64,000 nt of DNA, from positions 1 to 64,000 of the forward strand of contig CAYYGN010000005.1 of the NCBI GenBank assembly GCA_964471595.1. Direction: 5' to 3'. The translations under genes and the position numbers were made by a program. The notes below the pieces were generated by a model. It was given only the letters and a program-made list of their open reading frames with translations. It was not told where the DNA came from and did not search any database. This DNA comes from JAGNXB01 sp964471595. GTDB lineage: Bacteria > Bacteroidota > Bacteroidia > Chitinophagales > Saprospiraceae. The first letter of the stretch is position 1; each line of letters starts with the position of its first letter. This document shows, piece after piece, positions 16,801 to 25,764 of the stretch.

Positions 16801-18192
16801 ATGCTCCCCTTAGATCCCTCCTATCGCGCACAAGTGGATGAGCTTATGGAACTCGTGCAGGAAGCAGACGAGTTGGCCGCCTGGCAGGAAAACGAAGAAG
16901 AAAGTGATTATGCCGCCCTCCGGGAAGGATACGAGTCCGGGATCGCCGAGCTCTACCGGGAAGTAGCCGAAAAGGATCCGCTCCAACTTCCCGCGCTGGA
17001 AGAGTCCCTCCTCGACGACCGCTTTGAAGGGCTGTTCCTGCCGAGACTGCTCGGATTTACCGTCCTGCGCGGTCCCGTCAACGAACACATTCAGTTTCAT
17101 TACCCTCAGGAGCCATTCCGCAAAGTCCTGCTGACGATTTGCGCCTCCTCCAATTTTGACGAGATCCGCAAACGCATCGGCCAAACCGTTCAGATCGGCT
17201 TCGCCCTTAGTTCCCACATCTGGGTCACCAATCTCCTGGAGGAAGTCGAAAACCGGCAGATCCGTCAGTGGCTGCAATCCCAGGTGCTGGAAAAATACCA
17301 CGACCCCGAACAAAGGCGACTGGCTTATCAGCGATACGCCCTGCAATTCCGCGACGAGGTCTATTTCACCACCGACCTCCCGGTCGATCTGCCCGAGCTT
17401 CGCCGGACTTTTCCCGCCATCCGGATGTTTCTCGAAAGGCGCGTCAAGCTGGGCCTGGACAACACCTCCTTCCTCGCGCCGCTGACCCGGCTCGTCATGC
17501 AAAAGGAACTCGTCGGATCCTATGAACACCGGTACCTGACCGTTCTTTTCATTCACTTCTTTGACCCTCCTGCCAAGGAAGCCAAACAAATCGGCCAACT
17601 GTTGAATACTCTGCGCAAGGAGCAGTCCGATTTTGCCGATGCCTACTTCCGAATCCTGGCCGAATTGCACCACGGCGATTACCGGATCGATGCCGCCTGT
17701 GACAAGCGGGTAGGGGCTCTCGTAGACATGAAGGTGGAAGACGACTTGTCGGCCTATTACACCCTCACCGGCACCATCCACGGAAAAGGCTACATCCACA
17801 AGGACGCCATCGATGAGGTAGGCCGGTTTTACAGCCGCCACAAAGGGGTGAGCGTGGTCAATGAATGTGTGCGCCTGACCGTTTACCAATACCTCCGGCA
17901 GTTTCTCCAAAACATCAGTGAAGAGGATTACACGGAATGGTTTGATATCAGCAAGACATACTCCGCCTATTTCCTGATCTTCGACAACGAACATTTCAAG
18001 CAGGATATCGAGGCGCTCAATAGTGCCTACCTTCAGCGTCTCCTCAAAACCTACACCGACAAAAGAGGCAAGGACTACCAGGACATCAAGCGATTTGTCC
18101 AAACGGTATTCGTGGACCTCGGCTTTTTTACCGATAAAGAAGTCGTCGAAGTATTCAAAACACGCCGGAAGAAAAAGGCCGAGCAAGCCTGA
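16801..18192 (+). CDS. Conserved-looking hypothetical protein, 463 residues, all-helical
   Basis: I do not recognise this family. The chosen ATG at 16801 (MLPLDPSYRAQVDELMELV) replaces an in-frame TTG at 16759 that lies inside the upstream terminator. The predicted protein is acidic at the N-terminus and highly charged throughout, with no signal peptide, membrane segment or cysteine-rich motif, so it is probably cytoplasmic. It looks largely helical with a basic C-terminal tail (KTRRKKKAEQA). A central segment, AACDKRVGALVDMKVEDDLS, and a later SRHKGVSVVNECVRLTVYQ are the most motif-like parts. The gene lies between rpsP and ogt on the same strand; neither gives a strong hint of function. Codon use resembles the neighbours, so it is not obviously acquired. 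Confidence 0.8.
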   Translation: MLPLDPSYRAQVDELMELVQEADELAAWQENEEESDYAALREGYESGIAELYREVAEKDPLQLPALEESLLDDRFEGLFLPRLLGFTVLRGPVNEHIQFHYPQEPFRKVLLTICASSNFDEIRKRIGQTVQIGFALSSHIWVTNLLEEVENRQIRQWLQSQVLEKYHDPEQRRLAYQRYALQFRDEVYFTTDLPVDLPELRRTFPAIRMFLERRVKLGLDNTSFLAPLTRLVMQKELVGSYEHRYLTVLFIHFFDPPAKEAKQIGQLLNTLRKEQSDFADAYFRILAELHHGDYRIDAACDKRVGALVDMKVEDDLSAYYTLTGTIHGKGYIHKDAIDEVGRFYSRHKGVSVVNECVRLTVYQYLRQFLQNISEEDYTEWFDISKTYSAYFLIFDNEHFKQDIEALNSAYLQRLLKTYTDKRGKDYQDIKRFVQTVFVDLGFFTDKEVVEVFKTRRKKKAEQA

Positions 18193-18220
18193 TTCTGTAC
18201 GGGATATCCGAATTTCGGGC

Positions 18221-18739
18221 ATGTATCCCTCCTTCTGCACGCTGGATAGTCCATTGGGGATCCTGGTGATCCGCGGTGATGCGGAAGGCATTGCTTCCAT
18301 TGGGTTTGGGAGAGAGAAAACGGACCCTCCGGCACCGGTGCCACCCCTCCTTGAAGAAGCGGCCCGGCAGCTGTCCGAGTATTTTGCCTCCGCCCGACAA
18401 TCCTTTGACCTGCCACTGCATTGGCACGGTACGCCGTTTGATACCATAGTCTGGCAATACCTCCTTACCATCCCTTATGGAGAGACCCGAACCTATGGGC
18501 AACTGGCCGGCAGCCTTGGCACCCCCGGCAGTGCGAGAGCCGTCGGAACCGCCAACGGCCGCAATCCATTGGCCATCGTCGTACCCTGCCATCGGGTGGT
18601 GGGAACAGGTGGAAAATTGACCGGATATGCCGGTGGGCTGTGGCGCAAGGAATGGCTTTTGCGCCATGAAAATCCTCCGGTCCAAACCAGTCTTTTCGAC
18701 GGGTTGGAGGGTCAGGAACGCCGCGATTTCCTCAAATAA
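18221..18739 (+). CDS. ogt: Methylated-DNA--protein-cysteine methyltransferase
   Basis: This 172-residue suicide DNA-repair protein removes alkyl groups from O6-alkylguanine onto its own cysteine. The active site is VVPCHRVVG with C123; the helix-turn-helix segment TYGQLAGSLGTPGSARAVG and the NGRNPLAIV asparagine hinge precede it. The frame is open upstream but overlaps the previous gene, and the ATG at 18221 (MYPSFCTLDSPLG) gives the usual family N-terminus and sits 28 bases after the upstream stop. Its 3' end overlaps the convergent metallo-hydrolase gene by 28 bases. Confidence 0.93.
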   Translation: MYPSFCTLDSPLGILVIRGDAEGIASIGFGREKTDPPAPVPPLLEEAARQLSEYFASARQSFDLPLHWHGTPFDTIVWQYLLTIPYGETRTYGQLAGSLGTPGSARAVGTANGRNPLAIVVPCHRVVGTGGKLTGYAGGLWRKEWLLRHENPPVQTSLFDGLEGQERRDFLK

Positions 18740-19626
18740 CGCAGAATGCCGGCCACACTCATCCAGGGCGGATTGGCAAAGGCGTATTGCTTCCGGATGG
18801 CCGCATCCATGGAGGGTGGATAAAAGGAATGCTCGATGAAATCCGTAAACGCCAGTACCAGATCTTCCGGCTCCGCGGTATCGGGCTGGTCCCGGAAGAA
18901 ATTCATCCAGGATGAAAGCCCCTCCTCCAGTTGGAGGAAATGATGTCCGATGTCCAGGACGGGTCCAAAGTGCGTCAATACCAGTTCCCGGACATCCAGG
19001 TGACGCATCCGGGCAAGCGACTGCGCCCACAATTCCGGATCAAACTCGGGAGGAGGGCAGGGCGGGGCGACCACCCCGCTGCCGATGCGGATGCCCGCCA
19101 CGTCCCCGGTAAACAGGATGTCTCCCGTTTGCCAGGCAATGTGATGGGAGGCATGGCCCGGAGTGTGATGCGCCGTGAAAGTGACACCGCCGATGTCCAG
19201 CACAGCCTGATCGGCGACACTGTGCAGCAAGGATGGGGAAACAGGGTGCATCTCTCCCCACAACGCATCCATCTCTGCCCCGTAAATCCGTTTTGCCGAG
19301 GCCATGAGTCGGGACGGATCGGCCAGATGGTCCCTTCCGAAAGGGTGAACGTGTACCTGCGCACCTTCGGCAGCCAATGCCCAGGCAGCGCCGGCATGAT
19401 CGAGGTGAATATGGGTCAGGAGTACATGGCGGATATCACGGGGCTTCAACCCCCGCTCCGCCAATGCCTTGACAAGGGCATCCCAGCACGAATACGGGCC
19501 GCTTTCCACCAGGACCCAGCCCTCGGCCGTAGGAAGGAGAAAAGCGCCGATGACCCCCGGCAAGCCCTGGAACCGCAGATCGAGAACGGCATAGGGCGGT
19601 GAAGTGGTGCGCGTGTTTTCCTTCAT
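18712..19626 (-). CDS. MBL-fold metallo-hydrolase
   Basis: This 304-residue protein has the metallo-beta-lactamase fold, with the metal-binding motif THIHLDHAG, a second histidine in HHTPGHASHH, an aspartate in LFTGDVAG and a late histidine in LVLTHFGP. These are the residues for a di-zinc or di-iron hydrolase such as a glyoxalase II-like or lactonase enzyme. The C-terminal 80 residues form a helical extension seen in many such proteins. The start at 19626 (MKENTRTTSPP) overlaps the stop of fmt as ATGA, which implies translational coupling. The frame remains open upstream within fmt but that part is spurious. The substrate is unknown. Confidence 0.88.
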   Translation of the reverse strand: MKENTRTTSPPYAVLDLRFQGLPGVIGAFLLPTAEGWVLVESGPYSCWDALVKALAERGLKPRDIRHVLLTHIHLDHAGAAWALAAEGAQVHVHPFGRDHLADPSRLMASAKRIYGAEMDALWGEMHPVSPSLLHSVADQAVLDIGGVTFTAHHTPGHASHHIAWQTGDILFTGDVAGIRIGSGVVAPPCPPPEFDPELWAQSLARMRHLDVRELVLTHFGPVLDIGHHFLQLEEGLSSWMNFFRDQPDTAEPEDLVLAFTDFIEHSFYPPSMDAAIRKQYAFANPPWMSVAGILRYLRKSRRS

Positions 19627-20582
19627 GACGGTTCGGCAGTGGGTGATGGAGATGGACAAATACCCGCCAAGCCATCCGGGCGATTGAGACCGTGGAGGAA
19701 TTCCCTGATGTCCATTCTTTTGCGCCCCTCCATCTGTACGTCTTCCAACGATACCCTTCCGTCGGCTACCACCAGAAAAAGGTGGGGATAGGCCACGATC
19801 CATTGTCCGGGCAGGTCTCCGGGCTGTATGGGATGGAGCGTGACCCGGTAGATTTTGAGTTTTCGTTCGTCAAGCACCGCCCAGGCAACTGGATGGGGAT
19901 TCATGCCGGCCACCCATCGCCGTACTTTTTCAGCAGGCCAGGAAGGATCGATGGCAGCGAGATGGGGGTGAATTTTGGGCGCATGGGAGGGTGCAACGGC
20001 AGGTTGCGGTGACCGGCTATGATCACCAGCCTGGATATGCGCGACGGCCCGGCTGAGGGCACGGGCTCCAATGGCTTTCATACGGTCGTGGAGGCTGCCC
20101 GTGGTTTCTTCAGGACTTATGGGGATATGTTCCCGCCAAATGACATCCCCCGTATCGATTTCCTGCCTCAGAAAGAAAACAGTGACCCCGGTCTCGCGCT
20201 CCCCGTTCAGAATGCTCCAATGGATGGGCGCGGCACCCCGGTAGGCAGGCAACAGACTGCCGTGCAGGTTGATCGTGCCTTTGGGCGGCATCCGCCATAT
20301 GACTTCGGGCAACATACGGAAAGCGACTACCACAAACAGTTCGGCCTCAAGCCGGGCCAACGATTCGAGAAATACGGGGTCGCGCAACCGTTCGGGCTGG
20401 AGCAAAACGAGATCCCTGGCACGGGCATAACGGGCCACCTCACTGGACAGGACCTCCTTGCGACCCCGGCCACCCGGTTTGTCCGTGGCTGTCACGACCG
20501 CAACCACATCATGCCCTTCCCGGATCAGCGCATCCAGGGCATCAACGGCAAATTCGGGGGTTCCCATGAATACCAGACGCAT
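19623..20582 (-). CDS. fmt: Methionyl-tRNA formyltransferase
   Basis: This 319-residue enzyme formylates initiator Met-tRNA using 10-formyl-tetrahydrofolate. The N-terminal Rossmann domain contains FMGTPEFAV, the TDKPGGRG loop, NLHGSLLPAYRGAAPIHW (catalytic Asn and His) and the EIDTGDV aspartate; the C-terminal OB-like domain follows from about residue 200. The longest frame starts at a TTG (20591), but the ATG at 20582 is preferred: it gives the family start MRLVFMGTPEF and leaves 16 bases to the TACCTTTG promoter box. The metallo-hydrolase gene follows with a 4-base overlap. Confidence 0.95.
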   Translation of the reverse strand: MRLVFMGTPEFAVDALDALIREGHDVVAVVTATDKPGGRGRKEVLSSEVARYARARDLVLLQPERLRDPVFLESLARLEAELFVVVAFRMLPEVIWRMPPKGTINLHGSLLPAYRGAAPIHWSILNGERETGVTVFFLRQEIDTGDVIWREHIPISPEETTGSLHDRMKAIGARALSRAVAHIQAGDHSRSPQPAVAPSHAPKIHPHLAAIDPSWPAEKVRRWVAGMNPHPVAWAVLDERKLKIYRVTLHPIQPGDLPGQWIVAYPHLFLVVADGRVSLEDVQMEGRKRMDIREFLHGLNRPDGLAGICPSPSPTAEPS

Positions 20583-20598
20583 ACCTCCCAATTGGCTT

Positions 20599-20606
20599 CA
20601 AAGGTA
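20599..20606 (-). promoter_or_regulatory. fmt: -7 promoter box for fmt
   Basis: The minus strand reads TACCTTTG, an exact TAnnTTTG match, 16 bases before the ATG at 20582. It would place the transcript start within the alternative TTG start, which rules against that longer reading. Confidence 0.5.
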
Positions 20607-20645
20607 CACATACCGCTTCCGTCATCCCGGTTCCGGGCTTCCCCT

Positions 20646-20653
20646 TACCTTTA
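20646..20653 (+). promoter_or_regulatory. pepT: Near-consensus -7 box for pepT
   Basis: TACCTTTA differs from TAnnTTTG in the last base only and lies 20 bases before the pepT ATG. It is divergent from the fmt promoter. Confidence 0.4.
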
Positions 20654-20673
20654 AGCCTCCAACGTCAAATGTC

Positions 20674-21918
20674 ATGTCAGAAAATGCTACCGTCCTTGAT
20701 CGCTTTCTCCGCTACGTTCGCATTGATACCCAATCGGACCCTTTTTCGGAGACATGCCCGAGTACTTCCAAGCAAATGAACCTGGGTAAGCTATTGGTCG
20801 GGGAATTGCAGGAATTGGGGCTGTCGGATGCCCACATGGATGAGCACGGTTATGTGTATGCCACTCTCGAAGCCAATGTGGACCGACCGGTGCCCGTTAT
20901 CTGTTTCTGCTCCCATATGGACACATCGCCCGATTGTTCCGGCACCGATGTCCGTCCGCTGGTGCATCGCAATTATCAGGGAGGGGCGATCGTGTTGCCG
21001 GATGACACCAATCAGGTTATCAGGCCGGAAGACCATCCCGAATTGGCGGGCAAAATCGGCCATGACATCATCACGGCCAGCGGAACCACCCTCCTTGGCG
21101 CCGACAACAAAGCCGGTATTGCAGCCATCATGGATGCAGTATCCCGGTTTGTCCGGCATCCGGAATGGAAGCATGGGCGCCTGCGCATCCTCTTCACCCC
21201 GGACGAGGAAATCGGGCGGGGCGTGGACAAGGTGGACATGAAAAAGTTGGCGGCGGATTTCGGTTATACCGTTGACGGCGAGAGAGTCGGTTCCCTGGAG
21301 GATGAGACATTCAGCGCTGATGGCGCCACCCTGACCGTGCATGGCGTGTCGGCCCATCCGGGTTTCGGTTTGGGCAAACTGGTCAATGCCATCAAATTGG
21401 CCGCAGAAATCCTGGATGCCCTGCCCAAAGACCGGTTGAGTCCCGAGACCACTTCGGGACGCGAAGGTTTCATCCATCCCGTCCACATGACCGGAAATGC
21501 TGAAAAGGCCGTAGTGCAGTTCATCCTGCGCGACTTTACGCGGCAGGGTCTGGCCGCCCATGCAGACCTGTTGAGGGAAGTCTGCGCATCCGTCATGAAG
21601 CGTCACCCCAAAGGATCCTTCGAGCTGGAAGTCAAAGAACAGTACCGCAACATGAAGGAAGTTCTCGACCGGCATCCCGAAGTGGCCGATTATGCCGAGG
21701 AGGCCATCCGCCGAGCCGGTCTGACCCCGCATCGTTCCAGCATTCGCGGTGGAACGGATGGTTCACGCCTTTCCTTCATGGGGCTGCCCTGTCCCAACAT
21801 TTTCGCCGGAGAGCACGCCTTCCATTCCAGGCAGGAGTGGTGTACCGTTCAGGATATGGAGGCATCCTCCAACACCATCGTCCATCTGGCCCGGATTTGG
21901 GCCGGACATGGTCGTTAA
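20674..21918 (+). CDS. pepT: Peptidase T (tripeptide aminopeptidase)
   Basis: This 414-residue M20-family zinc peptidase removes the N-terminal residue from tripeptides in the cytoplasm. Metal and catalytic segments are CSHMDTSPD, LLGADNKAGIAAI, FTPDEEIGRGVD and the dimerisation-domain motif HGVSAHPGFG; the C-terminal RGGTDGSRLSFMGLPCPN contains the last conserved Asp and the substrate-binding Arg. Length is normal for PepT. The frame is open upstream to 20458 inside the antisense of fmt, but MSENATVLDRFLRYV (20674) is the family start. Its last 4 bases overlap the convergent kinase gene. Confidence 0.95.
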   Translation: MSENATVLDRFLRYVRIDTQSDPFSETCPSTSKQMNLGKLLVGELQELGLSDAHMDEHGYVYATLEANVDRPVPVICFCSHMDTSPDCSGTDVRPLVHRNYQGGAIVLPDDTNQVIRPEDHPELAGKIGHDIITASGTTLLGADNKAGIAAIMDAVSRFVRHPEWKHGRLRILFTPDEEIGRGVDKVDMKKLAADFGYTVDGERVGSLEDETFSADGATLTVHGVSAHPGFGLGKLVNAIKLAAEILDALPKDRLSPETTSGREGFIHPVHMTGNAEKAVVQFILRDFTRQGLAAHADLLREVCASVMKRHPKGSFELEVKEQYRNMKEVLDRHPEVADYAEEAIRRAGLTPHRSSIRGGTDGSRLSFMGLPCPNIFAGEHAFHSRQEWCTVQDMEASSNTIVHLARIWAGHGR

Positions 21919-22571
21919 GAACCCTGGATGCGGATATGGTGCACGCCCGGTCCGTAGGAGGCACCAATCAACCGCAGCATTTCCTGATAGTAACCGTCAT
22001 CGTTCTGGAAATCGGCATCCTGCAGATCGAAGATCAAAACCGGAATTTGGGACTCACTCCGGAAATATTCAAAATACAGGTCCTGCAGTTGCTGCAGGTA
22101 TTCAGCCTTTATCTCTTTTTCGTAGGACCGGCCCCTTTGCCGGATCAGGGATAGCAAAACCTCCACAGGTCTATGGAGGTAAACCAGCAACTGGGGCTTG
22201 GGCAATCCGGCCTCAAGGACCATCCAAAGCTTCTGAAAGATCCGGAATTCATCGGCCGGCAAATTGTTGCGGGCAAACAGAAGGGTCTTGACAAAAGCGT
22301 AATCGGCGATGAACAAATGATGAAACAGGTCGCCCTGGATGCCCAGCGTCTGTAACTGTTTGTAGCGCTCTGTCATGAAGAAAAGTTCCAGCGGAAAGGC
22401 GTACCGCAGCGGATCCCGGTAGAAGTAGGGGAGAAAGGGGTTGTCGGCAAATTGCTCCAGCAACAGATTGCAGGGCATTTCCTGGCCCAATCGCTCCGTG
22501 AATGTGGTCTTGCCGGAGCCGATGTTGCCCTCAATGGCGATGTAGGAATAAGGAAATTCTTCGTACGTCAT
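21915..22571 (-). CDS. Deoxynucleoside kinase
   Basis: This 218-residue P-loop kinase phosphorylates deoxynucleosides for salvage. The Walker A motif is EGNIGSGKTT near residue 20, the family ERF-like segment is LLEQFADNPFLPYFY, and the LID region is RQRGRSYEKEI. I chose the ATG at 22571 (MTYEEFPYSYIAIEG) because homologues have a short tail before the first strand and it leaves a 10-base gap after folK; an ATG at 22601 would add ten residues and overlap folK by 20 bases. The neighbour folK suggests a shared transcript of nucleotide and folate metabolism genes. Confidence 0.9.
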   Translation of the reverse strand: MTYEEFPYSYIAIEGNIGSGKTTFTERLGQEMPCNLLLEQFADNPFLPYFYRDPLRYAFPLELFFMTERYKQLQTLGIQGDLFHHLFIADYAFVKTLLFARNNLPADEFRIFQKLWMVLEAGLPKPQLLVYLHRPVEVLLSLIRQRGRSYEKEIKAEYLQQLQDLYFEYFRSESQIPVLIFDLQDADFQNDDGYYQEMLRLIGASYGPGVHHIRIQGS

Positions 22572-22581
22572 CCGTGAAACA

Positions 22582-23073
22582 TCAAATGAGGCATACCTCA
22601 TGCCGGTCGGGGCTGTGAAGGTAATGTTCTTCCATGGTCAACCCGGTGCCGGGATGGACAAAATCGGGAGCGATCTCCATCAGCGGGATCAGCACAAAAT
22701 TGCGTTCCACCAACCGGGGATGCGGTATCTCCAGATCGTTGTCCCGGATGATCCGGTCGCCATAAAAGAGAATGTCCAGATCGATGGGCCTGGGTGCATT
22801 GGGTGCACTGCGCCGCCTGCCCAGGTCTTGTTCGATGTCCAGAAGCACAGCCATAAGGACTTCAGGCTCGAGTCGGGTCAGAACACCGGCTGCCTGATTG
22901 TGAAACCAGGGCGGAGGTGCTCCACCCCAGGGTTCGGAAACATAGACCGAGGAGACAGATTCAATTTTGCCGACACGAGCGCTGATTGCCTGCAGGGCCT
23001 TTTGCAGTTGGGCGGGCGGGTCGCCGGTATTGGCGCCCAGCCCGATATAGACCAGGACGGGATCATTGCTCAT
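22582..23073 (-). CDS. folK: 2-amino-4-hydroxy-6-hydroxymethyldihydropteridine pyrophosphokinase
   Basis: This 163-residue enzyme transfers pyrophosphate from ATP to the pterin precursor in folate synthesis. It opens with YIGLGANTGDP, and the signature RPIDLDILFYGD and the following IPHPRLVERNFVLIPLMEIAP are clear. The longest frame begins at a TTG (23097), inside the promoter box; the ATG at 23073 (MSNDPVLVYIGLGAN) is preferred and lies 21 bases after TATCTTTG. The deoxynucleoside kinase gene follows directly. Confidence 0.95.
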   Translation of the reverse strand: MSNDPVLVYIGLGANTGDPPAQLQKALQAISARVGKIESVSSVYVSEPWGGAPPPWFHNQAAGVLTRLEPEVLMAVLLDIEQDLGRRRSAPNAPRPIDLDILFYGDRIIRDNDLEIPHPRLVERNFVLIPLMEIAPDFVHPGTGLTMEEHYLHSPDRHEVCLI

Positions 23074-23094
23074 GGTGCAGTCGTAGCAGGTTGC

Positions 23095-23102
23095 CAAAGA
23101 TA
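23095..23102 (-). promoter_or_regulatory. folK: -7 promoter box for folK
   Basis: The minus strand reads TATCTTTG, an exact TAnnTTTG match, 21 bases before the ATG at 23073. Confidence 0.5.
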
Positions 23103-23119
23103 GCGGATATTTGTCGCCG

Positions 23120-24022
23120 ATGATGGATGCCCAGGACCCGGGAGCCTCCGCCCGAAAAACCCGCCCTGATCAGGAAGTCAGGCCGTTGCCGGCTCTTCAA
23201 TGGATAGGATGGATATTGAAGAGAGTGGGCTTTTTCAGCCCGGTTCTGGCTGCCCGTTGGTTGATCTGGGTATTCAGCTTCCCCGGTCGCAAAGCACGCC
23301 ATTACAGAGAAGATCATTTGCTCCGGTCGGCCAGGCGATTCCTGGTGGAGACCCCCTTCGGCCGAATACGCACCTATACGTGGGGCCACGGTGAACGCCG
23401 CGTGCTCCTCCTCCACGGATGGCAATCAAGGGGTACGGCGCTCCGTTACGTGGTTCCCGCCCTGATGGAAGCCGGATTCTGTGTGGTAGCCATGGATGCA
23501 CCGGGCCACGGCGAATCCTCCGGATGCCGGATGTCCCTGGATACCTATGCCGGAGCTATCCGCGACATTGACCGCGCTCAAGGTCCGTTTGAGGCCGCTG
23601 TGACCCATTCGTTTGGCGCCCGGGCGCTGGCATTTGCCATTGCTTTTTTGCCCCATTCGTGGCAAATACACCGCATCGTCATGCTATCGGTACCCGCTTC
23701 CGTCACGGATATTTTCGAGGATTTCTTTCGCCAGACAAAGGTGTCCTCCGCCATAGTTGCCGAGGCCCGCAAACTGGCCCGGAAGAAACTGGGACGGCCG
23801 CTGGAAGAAACGGAGATCCACCGGATGGGCAACCGGCTGGGTGCCCGGGTACTGATCATCCATGACGAAATGGACGATGTCGTCCCGATCTCCGAAGCCG
23901 AACGCATCGCCGGTGCATTGCCCGAAGCCTCCCTGATCAGGACATCGGGGTTTGGTCATTATCGACTGGTCAAAGATGCCCGAGTCTGGCAATGGATCAC
24001 CGATTTCCTGCGCGGCTCCTGA
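23120..24022 (+). CDS. Alpha/beta hydrolase
   Basis: This 300-residue protein has an alpha/beta hydrolase core: oxyanion strand LLLHGWQSRGTAL, AMDAPGHGESSG, a nucleophile elbow that reads THSFGARA (Ser in HSFGA rather than the classical GxSxG), a late acid in IIHDEMDDVVP and the histidine in TSGFGHYRLV. The first 60 residues include a hydrophobic stretch (PVLAARWLIWVFSFP) that could anchor it at the membrane. The ATG at 23120 replaces a TTG three codons earlier. The gene is divergent from folK. Substrate unknown; an esterase or acyl-transfer role is possible. Confidence 0.85.
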   Translation: MMDAQDPGASARKTRPDQEVRPLPALQWIGWILKRVGFFSPVLAARWLIWVFSFPGRKARHYREDHLLRSARRFLVETPFGRIRTYTWGHGERRVLLLHGWQSRGTALRYVVPALMEAGFCVVAMDAPGHGESSGCRMSLDTYAGAIRDIDRAQGPFEAAVTHSFGARALAFAIAFLPHSWQIHRIVMLSVPASVTDIFEDFFRQTKVSSAIVAEARKLARKKLGRPLEETEIHRMGNRLGARVLIIHDEMDDVVPISEAERIAGALPEASLIRTSGFGHYRLVKDARVWQWITDFLRGS

Positions 24023-24048
24023 TCACATGCCTTAGGCCGTAAACAGCG

Positions 24049-25689
24049 CTACCGGCTCTCCACCCTCCGTATGGCATCCATATATCGCCTTACCTCCTTC
24101 TTGACCTCCGGGGCGAGGATGACCAGACCAATGATGTTGGGGAACACCATGGCGAAGATCATCGCATCGGAAAATCCGACAACGGCGCCCAAACTTGCCG
24201 CAGAGCCCACCACCACGAATATCAGGAACAAACTCTTGTAGACCATGGCATTCCTGCGGGTACGGCCAAAGAGGAAAAGCCAGGACTGCAACCCGTAATA
24301 GGACCAGGAGATCATGGTCGAAAAAGCGAACAACGTCACCGCGAGGGTCAGGATGTAGGAAAAGTGCGGGATGACGGAATCAAAGGCCGTAGCGGTCAAG
24401 CTGACCCCGTTGAGACCCGTACCGTCGCCATAGGTGAGAAAACCTCCGTCAATATTGGTAATCACAATGACCAGTGCCGTCATGGTACAGACCACAACGG
24501 TATCAATGAACGGCTCCATCAGGGATACCATCCCTTCGCTGGCAGGATACCGGGTTTTGACGGCAGAGTGGGCGATAGCAGCAGATCCCACGCCCGCTTC
24601 ATTGGAGAAAGCTGCCCTTCGGAAACCCTGGATTAACACACCAACAATGCCGCCGGCTATCCCCATCGGAGCAAAGGCGCCCTCGAAGATAAGTTCGAAT
24701 GCCCGCGGGATGTCCGTGTACTTGGCGACCAGGATAATCAATGCCGCCACCACATAAATCCCGACCATGAAAGGAACGATCTTTTCGGTCCAGGCGGCGA
24801 TGCGTTTGATGCCTCCGATGATCACGATGGCCACGAGGATGGCCAGTATCAGGCCAATGACCAGACCCGAGCTTCCCGATGAAACTTCAAAGGTGCTGAC
24901 CAGCATTTGGGTCGCCTGGTTGGCCTGGAACATGTTGCCGCCGCCAAAAGAACCCCCGACACACATGATGGCAAAAAAGATGGCAAAAAACTTGCCCAGG
25001 CCCGCCATTTTCTTCTCGGCCAATCCCCGGTACAAATAATACATAGGGCCTCCGTACACCGTGCCATCCGGACTGATGTCCCGGTATTTGACCCCCAGCG
25101 TACATTCGGTGAATTTGGAAGCCATGCCCATGAATCCGGCCAGGATCATCCAGAAAGTGGCCCCCGGTCCACCAATGGCAATGGCAATGGCAACTCCGGC
25201 GATATTGCCGAGTCCGACCGTAGCGGACAAGGCGGCCGTGAGCGCCTGGAAATGGCTGACTTCTCCCGAGTGACCTTCAATCCGTGCCGTGTCCGGAATG
25301 TCCCCGTTGACTTTGTTGATCTCTGCGGGGAGTACCTCCGTCACCGGTCCTTCAATGGTCGCGTATTTGCCCCTAATGATCCACAGGGAAGTCATGAAAT
25401 ACCGTATATTCGGGAATCCGAAAAAGATCGTGAAATAAGCGGCGCCGGCGATCAGGATGATCAAAACGATGGGTACCGAAAATTCGGTTCCTCCCGCCGT
25501 GAAAGTGATCGGAAAGAAGACAAATGTCTCGATCCAGTTGGTGGCCGGCTGGACCCAGTTGTTGATTTTTTCATCCCATCCCTCTGCCCGGACAGGGGAG
25601 GGGAAAAAGCTGAACAAGGCGGCCGCCAACAAAAGCAAACAGGGTGTTTTTTTCCACATGGGGTAGAATTTGGTCGTCAAAAACGCCAT
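24049..25689 (-). CDS. Alanine/glycine:cation symporter (AGCS family)
   Basis: This 546-residue inner-membrane transporter imports alanine or glycine with sodium. The family signature is IGGPGATFWMILAGFMGM, preceded by the conserved ATVGLGNIAGVAIAI, with FRRAAFSNEAGVGSAAIAHS further on. About eleven transmembrane helices are visible. The N-terminal 40 residues look like a cleavable or uncleaved signal (CLLLLAAALFSFFPSPVRAEG), and an in-frame ATG at codon 11 (MWKKTPC) could be the real start. A soluble segment after the first helices (IPDTARIEGHSGEVSHF) is typical of the Bacteroidota versions. Confidence 0.93.
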   Translation of the reverse strand: MAFLTTKFYPMWKKTPCLLLLAAALFSFFPSPVRAEGWDEKINNWVQPATNWIETFVFFPITFTAGGTEFSVPIVLIILIAGAAYFTIFFGFPNIRYFMTSLWIIRGKYATIEGPVTEVLPAEINKVNGDIPDTARIEGHSGEVSHFQALTAALSATVGLGNIAGVAIAIAIGGPGATFWMILAGFMGMASKFTECTLGVKYRDISPDGTVYGGPMYYLYRGLAEKKMAGLGKFFAIFFAIMCVGGSFGGGNMFQANQATQMLVSTFEVSSGSSGLVIGLILAILVAIVIIGGIKRIAAWTEKIVPFMVGIYVVAALIILVAKYTDIPRAFELIFEGAFAPMGIAGGIVGVLIQGFRRAAFSNEAGVGSAAIAHSAVKTRYPASEGMVSLMEPFIDTVVVCTMTALVIVITNIDGGFLTYGDGTGLNGVSLTATAFDSVIPHFSYILTLAVTLFAFSTMISWSYYGLQSWLFLFGRTRRNAMVYKSLFLIFVVVGSAASLGAVVGFSDAMIFAMVFPNIIGLVILAPEVKKEVRRYMDAIRRVESR

Positions 25690-25764
25690 AAGGTATTAAC
25701 ATTCCGAGATTCCTTGCGCCGTACTTATCCATGGACATGGCATGACCGGGACAGTTCCGGTCTT

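Noticed and set aside
16810..18471. Open frame of 553 codons on the minus strand opposite the unknown plus-strand gene
   Set aside because: It mirrors the codon structure of the plus-strand gene, extends over the ogt start as well, and has no motif. GC-rich codons produce such shadows. The plus strand has the terminator spacing and normal start.
25690..25764. Terminator between the alanine symporter and the RsmF-like gene
   Set aside because: The small GACCGG/CCGGTC hairpin has no T-run on the minus strand, on which both genes lie.
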